A stretch of 6,428 nucleotides of DNA from JAGUXG01 sp043798435 (GTDB lineage Bacteria; UBA9089; UBA9088; JAGUXG01): positions 1 through 6,428 of the forward strand of contig JAZDOR010000088.1 in assembly GCA_043798435.1 (NCBI GenBank), read 5' to 3'. How positions within the stretch are numbered: the stretch's first letter is position 1; each line of letters opens with the position of its first letter. A model generated the notes under the pieces. The model was not told the origin of the DNA. It was given only the letters and a program-made list of their open reading frames with translations, and searched no databases. A program made the position numbers and the translations under genes. Shown here piece by piece: positions 1 to 4,788 of this stretch.

Positions 1-148
1 GGGGAAGATGGGGAAGAATTAGAACGCAGATTTTCAGGATTTTTCAGGATTAGCGCAGATTCTTATTTAATTCCTATCTTGTAAATCAGCGTTAATCTGC
101 GTCCTATTTCTCCAATTCTCCCCTGTTCTCCCTTTTCCCCATTTCCCC
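1..148. repeat. Imperfect palindromic intergenic repeat (IR-A)
   Basis: This is a large hyphenated inverted repeat downstream of argD. ACGCAGATT at 24-32 is the exact reverse complement of AATCTGCGT at 94-102. An inner copy at 48-61 pairs with 84-97 at 12 of 14 positions. The outer G-rich stretch at 1-15 pairs with the C-rich stretch at 135-148 with about one bulge. The left arm also holds an exact tandem duplication of a 10-mer, TTTTCAGGAT (31-50), which the right arm lacks. The left end may continue beyond the window. No coding potential is evident. It may be a dispersed non-coding repeat or a structured 3' end of the argD transcript. I cannot tell its copy number from this window. Confidence 0.6.
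120..148 (-). other. Predicted G-quadruplex motif downstream of argD
   Basis: Read on the minus strand there are four G-runs (145-148, 137-140, 130-132 and 120-123) separated by loops of 4, 4 and 6 bases. This satisfies the usual G3+N1-7 pattern. The motif starts 11 bases after the argD stop, so it would be in the 3' untranslated RNA. It sits in a purine-dominated tract that covers most of 105-158. The fold is inferred from base pattern only. The same C-rich strand can instead pair with the G-rich bases at 1-15. Confidence 0.45.
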
Positions 149-158
149 TTTCCTTTTC

Positions 159-1328
159 TTACGCTACCTGAATGCTTACGACCTCCTTCAGTATTGATAT
201 AGCTTCGTCAATCTCTTCTTTGGTGATAATTAAGGGAGGAACAAACCGCAGAATCTGGGGTGTAGGGGCATTTATCAAGAGACCCTTCTGGCAGCAATCT
301 GCGACAACTTTCTTTGCATCCCCATCAATAGTTGCACCTATCATTAGCCCCATACCCCTCACATCCTTGACAGATGGAATCTCTTTCAGTCTCTTTCTCA
401 GGTAATCCCCTGTATCCCTTACATCTTGCAGAAAACCTTCATTCGCAACAACAGAAAGCACAGCCAGACTTGCCGAGCAACTCACAGGATTCCCTCCAAA
501 TGTTGAGGCATGAGAGCCAGGCGTGAATAAATCAGCAACCCCTTTTTTGGCTATCATTGCTCCGATAGGAAGCCCACCAGCCAAACCCTTAGCAAGGGTG
601 ATAACATCGGGCTCAATACCATAAAATTGATAGGCAAAAAGATAGCCGCATCTACCAATACCTGTCTGAACCTCATCAAAAATGAGAAGAAGATCGTATT
701 TATCGCAGAGGTCTCGTAAGCCCAAAAGATACTCCCTTTCTGCTTGCCAGATACCACTTTCCCCCTGGACAGGCTCAAGCATAATAGCCACAGTATCCTC
801 ATCAATGGCATCCTCTGCTGACTTAAGTGAGTTAAACTCGATATACTTGAATCCTGAAACTAAGGGAGAAAACCCTTTTTGAATCTTCTCTTGTCCTGTG
901 GCAGAGAGCGTAGCTAATGTCCTTCCATGAAAAGAGCCTTTTGCTGTAAGTATAGTATGCCTTCCTTTGCCATAGAGCCTGGCTAACTTGATAGCTGCTT
1001 CATTTGCCTCAGCCCCTGAGTTACAAAAGAAGGTTTTTCCACCAAAGGATAACTCTGAGAGTTTTTTCGCCAGCTCAAGCTGGGGTTCAGTGTAATATAG
1101 GTTTGAGGTGTGGATAAGGGATGTGCTTTGAGATTTTATAGCCTCAATAACCTTGTGATGACAATGCCCCAAAGAGCAGACAGCCAACCCACCGACCAGA
1201 TCTAAATAGCTTTTGCCTTCAGCGTCCCAAAGCCGGCAGTCCTCTCCTTTTACAAATAAAATTGGAGGTCTGCTATAGGTCTGGCAAAGAAAATCCCTTT
1301 CGTAATTATAAGCATCCTTGCTCTTCAT
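159..1328 (-). CDS. argD: Acetylornithine aminotransferase (class III PLP aminotransferase)
   Basis: This 389-residue protein has the normal length for ArgD. It transfers the amino group of glutamate to N-acetylglutamate semialdehyde, giving N2-acetylornithine in cytosolic arginine biosynthesis. Class III aminotransferase landmarks appear in order: SGAEANEAAIKLAR at 104-117 (cofactor phosphate contact), FHGRT at 133-137, the EPVQGE segment at 185-190, FDEVQTGIGR at 217-226 with the PLP-pyridine aspartate Asp218, the Schiff-base lysine Lys247 in TLAKGLAGG, STFGGNP at 275-281, RGMGLMIG at 324-331 and LRFVPPL at 360-366. The N-terminal SRPPILFVKGEDCRLWDAEGKS stretch (19-40, quoted only in part here as key region) is also ArgD-like. 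Start ATG at 1328 has no clear Shine-Dalgarno. The nearest gene upstream on the same strand is the HD-GYP gene, 188 bp away across IR-B, so co-transcription is uncertain. Some ArgD enzymes also act as succinyl-DAP aminotransferase. The dapL gene in this window makes that role unnecessary. Ornithine or 4-aminobutyrate aminotransferases are related alternatives but match less well in length and motifs. Confidence 0.93.
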   Translation of the reverse strand: MKSKDAYNYERDFLCQTYSRPPILFVKGEDCRLWDAEGKSYLDLVGGLAVCSLGHCHHKVIEAIKSQSTSLIHTSNLYYTEPQLELAKKLSELSFGGKTFFCNSGAEANEAAIKLARLYGKGRHTILTAKGSFHGRTLATLSATGQEKIQKGFSPLVSGFKYIEFNSLKSAEDAIDEDTVAIMLEPVQGESGIWQAEREYLLGLRDLCDKYDLLLIFDEVQTGIGRCGYLFAYQFYGIEPDVITLAKGLAGGLPIGAMIAKKGVADLFTPGSHASTFGGNPVSCSASLAVLSVVANEGFLQDVRDTGDYLRKRLKEIPSVKDVRGMGLMIGATIDGDAKKVVADCCQKGLLINAPTPQILRFVPPLIITKEEIDEAISILKEVVSIQVA

Positions 1329-1371
1329 AAAATCTATGTAACTATTCAGTCATCAAGGCACAAATATTATA

Positions 1372-1468
1372 AATAGCACACTGATTGCACGGATGAGACG
1401 GATTGACACAGATAGATTTATTAAAAATCTGCGAAAATCTGTTAAATCTGTGTAATCCGTGTGCTATT
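1372..1468. repeat. Imperfect palindromic intergenic repeat (IR-B)
   Basis: This inverted repeat fills the gap between the HD-GYP gene and argD. AATAGCACAC at 1372-1381 is the exact reverse complement of GTGTGCTATT at 1459-1468. CGGATTGACACAGAT at 1399-1413 pairs with ATCTGTGTAATCCG at 1446-1459 with a single bulged base. In the right arm the two blocks are adjacent; in the left arm 17 bases separate them. The right arm is itself a degenerate direct repeat of an ATCTG-containing unit about 10 bases long (from about 1427 on). The content resembles IR-A (ATCTGCG words) without being a copy of it. It could fold in the HD-GYP-argD RNA, but no U-run marks it as a standard terminator. Confidence 0.65.
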
Positions 1469-1516
1469 CTTAAATTGTGTCAATTCTTTTTCGTGCATTA
1501 GTGTTTTTACCTATTC

Positions 1517-2809
1517 TTATTCCTTTACTACCCCTTTTCTGGCTAATATTATCAAGAATTTTTCTACAACCTCTTTATTGAATTGTGTTCCTGCGTGCTT
1601 CTTGAGTTCTTCTACTGCCTCTTGAATAGAAAGGGCAGGCCGATATGGTCTCTCTGAGGTCATCGCATCAAAGGTATCAGCTACATTGATAATCGCGGCT
1701 CCCAGATATATGCCGTTTCCTTTTATCCCTTGAGGATAGCCCCAGCCATCTGGCCTTTCATGGTGAAAAGAGACAGCCTTCATCACATCCGGATGGAAAC
1801 CAGCGGGCCCCAATATCTTTGCCCCGATCATCGGATGCTCTTTTATTACCTCATACTCTTCCCGTGTCAATTTGCCGGGTTTTAGTAAAATATCTTCCTT
1901 TATGCCAATCTTACCAATATCATGGAGAAGCCCTGCAATATAGAGCCTTTCTGCCTCCTCTTCGCCGAATCCAAACTCTTTACTGATGGCTGTAGCATAC
2001 CTGGCTACAGCCTCAGAGTGTCCTCGCGTATAATGATCTTTTGCCTCAACTGCGGCAATTAGTGTCTTTACTGTTCCCAGATACCCCCTTTTTATCTCGT
2101 TCTGAAGATGACCGTTAATGATAGTAGCTGCGGCAAGTTTGGCTAAAAACGAGAGAATAAAAAGGTCTTTGTTGTTGAATGGCACAGTGTTCCGTATCCG
2201 GTTTACGGCCAATACACCAACTATCTCTTCTTTTACAGAGAGTGGCAGGCAGATGGCTGATTTTATCTCTTTTCTCTTGCTCTCTTCGTTGAAAAGAATA
2301 GGCTCTCCTGTTCTGGCCACATTACCAGCTATTCCTTCTCCTATTTTTATCTTTGTTGTCTTTATAATCTCATCCGAAAGTCCAACAGCAGATTTTATAG
2401 AAAGAGACTCTTTCCTCTCATCAAGCAACATTAAACTGCCGGTCTCTCCTCGGACCTCAGTTAATGCCTGTTGCATAATCAAATCAAGAAGGTTCTGGCT
2501 TGCCATTGTGGAGGTTAAGAATCCACATAGCTTAGAAAATCTTCCTATGAGAGAGGCCTCTTCCTCAGTCTCCTTGTTTTGAATAAGAACCTCAAGAAAT
2601 ATCCTTGATTTTTTGATGAGCTCTATTGGGGTTTTGCTCTTCTTTAGCTCAAGGATTAATGGTAGGGCTGAAAGATGGGTGAGGGAAATGTCTTCTACTG
2701 AAAGCTCTCGAAACTCATTTGTATCTATGGTTTCTGGTCCACTTCCATTCTCTAAAAATTTCTGCAGCTCTTTAGCATAGATTTCAACTACAGATACAGA
2801 ATTTTCCAT
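1517..2809 (-). CDS. GAF + HD-GYP protein, predicted cyclic-di-GMP phosphodiesterase
   Basis: This is a 430-residue cytosolic regulator counted from ATG 2809. An in-frame TTG at 2845 would add 12 residues. An N-terminal helical part (about 1-88) has no recognised motif. A GAF-like sensor domain follows (about 90-235, with GSLMLLDE, GIAGNVARTGEPI and ICLPLSVKEEIVGVLAVNR). The C-terminal part is an HD-GYP domain (about 245-425): HYTRGHSEAVARYA at 259-272, the HD pair in LLHDIGKIGI (His296-Asp297), HHERPDGWGYP at 349-359 with an intact GYP triplet, and NVADTFDAMTSERPYR at 375-390. All typical metal-binding and signature positions look present, so active hydrolysis of c-di-GMP is predicted. The GAF ligand cannot be read from sequence. 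There are no transmembrane segments and no GGDEF or receiver domain. I prefer the 2809 start because the upstream TTG codon coincides with the -35 box of a near-perfect promoter whose start point falls on this ATG. No Shine-Dalgarno is visible before either start. Confidence 0.9.
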   Translation of the reverse strand: MENSVSVVEIYAKELQKFLENGSGPETIDTNEFRELSVEDISLTHLSALPLILELKKSKTPIELIKKSRIFLEVLIQNKETEEEASLIGRFSKLCGFLTSTMASQNLLDLIMQQALTEVRGETGSLMLLDERKESLSIKSAVGLSDEIIKTTKIKIGEGIAGNVARTGEPILFNEESKRKEIKSAICLPLSVKEEIVGVLAVNRIRNTVPFNNKDLFILSFLAKLAAATIINGHLQNEIKRGYLGTVKTLIAAVEAKDHYTRGHSEAVARYATAISKEFGFGEEEAERLYIAGLLHDIGKIGIKEDILLKPGKLTREEYEVIKEHPMIGAKILGPAGFHPDVMKAVSFHHERPDGWGYPQGIKGNGIYLGAAIINVADTFDAMTSERPYRPALSIQEAVEELKKHAGTQFNKEVVEKFLIILARKGVVKE

Positions 2810-2815
2810 CAAAAT

Positions 2816-2845
2816 ATTATATGTTCTTTTTTGCTTTCTTGTCAA
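2816..2845 (-). promoter_or_regulatory. Consensus sigma-70 type promoter of the HD-GYP gene
   Basis: On the minus strand TTGACA (2845-2840) is followed after 18 bases by TATAAT (2821-2816), both perfect consensus hexamers. A transcription start 6-7 bases past the -10 falls at 2810-2809, which is the A of the ATG or the base before it. The mRNA would therefore be leaderless. This matches the absence of a ribosome binding site. The hexamers and spacing are seen directly; activity and start point are inferred. Confidence 0.7.
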
Positions 2846-2871
2846 TAAAATAGGCAGTGTCTGTTAGCCAC

Positions 2872-2916
2872 AAATAGAAATGTCCTATTTTCCGTTAAAT
2901 AGAAATGTCCTATTTT
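2872..2916. repeat. Two exact 20-bp direct repeats with internal dyad
   Basis: AAATAGAAATGTCCTATTTT occurs at 2872-2891 and again, identically, at 2897-2916. The spacer is 5 bases and the period is 25. Each copy contains the dyad AAATAG-N7-CTATTT, the form expected of a protein-binding site. TTAGCCA flanks the pair on both sides (2864-2870 and 2920-2926). The array lies just upstream of the HD-GYP promoter: its near edge is 27 bases from the -35 box. It could be an operator or activator site for that gene, or subterminal repeats of a transposon remnant. Confidence 0.75.
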
Positions 2917-3031
2917 ATATTAGCCAATAAAGATCTTTTTTAATACTTATATGGGTTTACCCCGTTAGAGATGCTTACCAAAGATAAGATAGATACCACC
3001 ATCATTATTATCTCTAAAAAGAATAATGGGG

Positions 3032-3061
3032 TTGACAAGATAGTCTTTGATACAATATAGT
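3032..3061 (+). promoter_or_regulatory. Promoter-like sequence upstream of rodA
   Basis: TTGACA (3032-3037) is followed after 18 bases by TATAGT (3056-3061), a perfect -35 and a five-of-six -10. Transcription would start near 3068 and run toward rodA, giving a leader of about 390 bases that includes both palindromes at 3257-3433. No closer convincing promoter for rodA was found, so this may be its promoter or may drive a non-coding RNA. It lies inside the possible MITE-like unit. Confidence 0.45.
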
Positions 3062-3256
3062 AAGGTTTATCTCCCTGCTATGTTCGATAGTTTTTAGTCA
3101 ATTTTGGGCTAACACCTTTTAAGAAGGAACTAATTCTTCTGATGTGAAATGGTATCCTAATTAAGGAGGCAGGAAGCATCAGGGTAGGTTCCATATTGAA
3201 ACGGAGTTCAAATAGCTAAAGACACCGGCATAAGTGGGGAGATTATACTAAAGAAG

Positions 3257-3338
3257 ACTATAGACACCAGACCATAGACTTTAGACTTTTCTATTAGTTA
3301 TACCCAAATTTATTAGTCTGATGTCTAAAGTCTATAGT
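3257..3338. repeat. Palindrome made of heptamer repeats (IR-C)
   Basis: ATAGACTTTAGAC at 3274-3286 is the exact reverse complement of GTCTAAAGTCTAT at 3323-3335. ACTATAGAC at 3257-3265 is also the exact complement of GTCTATAGT at 3330-3338. The left arm is four tandem heptamers of form NNNAGAC (3259-3286). The right arm is tandem heptamers of form GTCTNNN (3316-3336) plus a diverged fourth. The arms can therefore pair in several registers. It lies about 120 bases upstream of rodA, non-coding. Confidence 0.7.
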
Positions 3339-3379
3339 TAACTCCATAAATCTTCGCACAAATTTTCTCACTCTGGAGC

Positions 3380-3433
3380 CACAAAGAACACAAAGATTAT
3401 AATATTCCCCTTTGTGACCTTTGTGTCTTTGTG
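3380..3433. repeat. Palindromic repeat directly upstream of rodA (IR-D)
   Basis: CACAAAGAACACAAAG at 3380-3395 pairs with CTTTGTGTCTTTGTG at 3419-3433 with a single missing base. A further CTTTGTG at 3410-3416 makes the right arm a degenerate direct repeat with a period of 8-9. A GTG at 3414 inside this arm is in frame with rodA and could be mistaken for its start. In RNA the hairpin would end about 28 bases before the ATG of rodA, close enough to influence translation initiation, which is inferred. Confidence 0.65.
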
Positions 3434-3461
3434 TGATTATTTATGGAAGATACTATATTGT

Positions 3462-4700
3462 ATGGTAAAGAGGGTTGATTGGATTTTAGCTGTTAGCCTT
3501 TGTGGCTTGCTTATTATTGGATCTCTTTCTATTTATAGTGCCAGCTATAATTGGACTACGCCTCTCTGGAAGAAGCAGGTTATATGGATTGTATCTGGGC
3601 TTTTTGGAATGATAGCCTTATCACTTATTAACCTGCACACCTTAAAACGCAACTCTTTATTCATTTACATATCCTCTCTACTCCTTCTTATTGCCGTCCT
3701 CTTTATGCCACCAATAAGGAATGTCTCTTCTTGGTTTACAATAGGGGGCATTTCTATTCAGCCATCTGAACTGGCAAAGCTCGCTGTTATAATTATGTTA
3801 GCTTCCTATCTCTGCGACAAGGATGAAGCAAATGTCTGGCACTCTCTTATTCTGCCTGGTATAATTTATGGGATTCCGACCTTTCTCATCATCTGTCAGC
3901 CTGATGTAGGAACATCCCTCAGTTTTATCTCTATATTTTTTGTTATGCTCTATCTTACGGAGATAAAAAAGATCCCCTTTCTTTTTCTTTTGGTGTTGAT
4001 AGGAACAGGTGGGATAGGCCTTCTCTTTTTCTCTCTATTAAAGTTTGAGTACGGTCTTTCTCTTTCTCTCGTTCTTCTAAGTTTGGGTTCCATAATAACC
4101 TTTCTTTTTATTATTTTTACAAGCCTTGCCTATTTTACCAGGAATAAAAAGGTGTGGTTTTTATTTATTGCCTCTATCCTCTCTGTCTTTCTCTCTCTAT
4201 CTTGTTCATTTATTCTGAAGCCATATCAAGAAAAGAGGCTTATCGTCTTTTTGAAACCATCCATTGACCCATTAGATGCAGGTTACAACATCATCCAGTC
4301 TAAAATCGCTATTGGCGGAGGTGGATTAAAAGGAATGGGATTTTTGAAGGGTACCCAGTCGCATTTAGGATTTCTGCCCGAGAGAACCACTGATTTTATA
4401 TTCTCTGTCTGGGCTGAAGAGTTTGGATTTATCGGTAGTATGATTCTTCTTTTTTTCTATGGCTTACTTGTCTTTCGAGGGCTTGAAATTGCAGAAAATG
4501 CCGGGGATAGGTTTTCACGGCTTTTGGGTGCTGGAATCTCAACTATGATAGCCGTTTCCCTCTTTGTCAATATTGGCATCACCCTTGGCATCCTTCCAGC
4601 TACAGGTATTCCGCTTCCTTTTGTGAGCTATGGAGGCTCATCCCTTTTGACAAATATGGCAGGTGTTGGTTTGCTCCTGGCTATCAAGAAGAGAAATTGA
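3462..4700 (+). CDS. rodA: SEDS peptidoglycan glycosyltransferase, RodA type
   Basis: This 412-residue polytopic inner-membrane protein polymerises lipid II into glycan strands during side-wall elongation, normally with a class B penicillin-binding protein. Conserved SEDS motifs are WFTIGGISIQPSELAKLA at 91-108, QPDVGTS at 146-152, KPYQEKR at 253-259, then DPLDAGYNIIQSKIAIGGGG at 269-288, GTQSHLGFLPERTTDFIF at 297-314, EEFGFIG at 319-325 and PLPFVSYGGSS at 384-394. GTQ rather than the FtsW-type SQ(K) word, and GYNIIQS, favour RodA over FtsW or SpoVE. Asp269 matches the conserved catalytic-type aspartate in the DP..(A)GY motif. The protein is longer than the roughly 370-residue E. coli RodA: about 109 residues rather than about 50 separate QPDVGTS from the YQ..R motif, with extra hydrophobic segments at about 200-250. 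ATG 3462 gives a normal SEDS N-terminus (VDWILAVSLCGLLIIG). An in-frame GTG at 3414 lies in repeat DNA and would add 16 unlikely residues. The Shine-Dalgarno is weak. No mreBCD or pbpA gene is in the window. Confidence 0.88.
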   Translation: MVKRVDWILAVSLCGLLIIGSLSIYSASYNWTTPLWKKQVIWIVSGLFGMIALSLINLHTLKRNSLFIYISSLLLLIAVLFMPPIRNVSSWFTIGGISIQPSELAKLAVIIMLASYLCDKDEANVWHSLILPGIIYGIPTFLIICQPDVGTSLSFISIFFVMLYLTEIKKIPFLFLLVLIGTGGIGLLFFSLLKFEYGLSLSLVLLSLGSIITFLFIIFTSLAYFTRNKKVWFLFIASILSVFLSLSCSFILKPYQEKRLIVFLKPSIDPLDAGYNIIQSKIAIGGGGLKGMGFLKGTQSHLGFLPERTTDFIFSVWAEEFGFIGSMILLFFYGLLVFRGLEIAENAGDRFSRLLGAGISTMIAVSLFVNIGITLGILPATGIPLPFVSYGGSSLLTNMAGVGLLLAIKKRN

Positions 4701-4741
4701 AGCTGAACTTTTGTGTTTTTCTCTAAAAGACATCTTTTGAT

Positions 4742-4787
4742 CAATTGTGAAAGAAAGACCAGAACTGGTTAGTCTTTGCTTCAATTG
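4742..4787. terminator. Hairpin between convergent rodA and dapL, possible terminator
   Basis: AAGAAAGAC (4751-4759) pairs with GTCTTT...CTT (4772-4781) with one bulged G. CAG/CTG extends the stem inward, and CAATTG words at 4742-4747 and 4782-4787 can close it outside. It sits in the 88-bp gap between the rodA and dapL stop codons, where a bidirectional terminator is expected. U-runs are poor: CTTTCTTTC follows on the dapL side and only GCTT on the rodA side. Function is therefore uncertain. Confidence 0.4.
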
Positions 4788-4788
4788 G

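Larger units (their letters stand above)
2862..3114. mobile_element. Possible MITE-like non-coding element (253 bp)
   Basis: TGTTAGCC at 2862-2869 is matched by its exact reverse complement GGCTAACA at 3107-3114. Extended inward to 16 bases the two ends agree at 13 positions (2862-2877 against 3099-3114). Two exact 20-bp direct repeats sit just inside the left end, as subterminal transposase-binding repeats do in several transposon families. No transposase is encoded and no target-site duplication is obvious at the ends. TTAGCCA also recurs at 2920-2926, so the terminal match could be chance. Treat this as a hypothesis. Confidence 0.3.
2846..3461. other. Large divergent intergenic region between the HD-GYP gene and rodA
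   Basis: This stretch of about 600 bases has no convincing gene. It holds two 20-bp direct repeats (2872-2916), a possible MITE-like unit (2862-3114), a plus-strand promoter-like sequence (3032-3061) and two palindromes (3257-3338 and 3380-3433). All are listed separately. From 3115 to 3256 I see only an isolated AAGGAGG (3163-3169) with no start codon at a usable distance. There is also a plus-strand frame open from 3091 to 3219 apart from one TGA at 3145. It has no recognisable similarity and no start signal. A 29-codon frame at 2971-3060 is also unsupported. Confidence 0.6.

Noticed and set aside
172..882. Plus- and minus-strand open frames within argD (172-405, 554-811, 682-882)
   Set aside because: They lie in other frames of a well-supported argD, have no ribosome binding site and no recognisable motif.
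1366..1371. TATAAT on the minus strand upstream of argD
   Set aside because: The -10 is perfect but no acceptable -35 lies at 16-18 bases and there is no TGN extension. It overlaps the edge of IR-B, so it is not called as a promoter.
2118..2582. 154-codon plus-strand frame opposite the HD-GYP gene
   Set aside because: It is antisense to the GAF domain and its composition is that of a reverse-strand shadow, with no family resemblance.
2971..3060. 29-codon plus-strand frame starting at ATG 2971
   Set aside because: It overlaps the promoter-like sequence, has no good ribosome binding site, and its length is within chance.
3091..3219. Plus-strand frame with a single internal TGA at 3145, possibly a broken or recoded small gene
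   Set aside because: There is no start signal and no family similarity, and other genes in the window use TGA as a normal stop, so neither recoding nor a pseudogene is supported.
1..3433. CRISPR array explanation for the repeated words
   Set aside because: Units are 7-20 bases, degenerate, without uniform unique spacers, and there are no cas genes.
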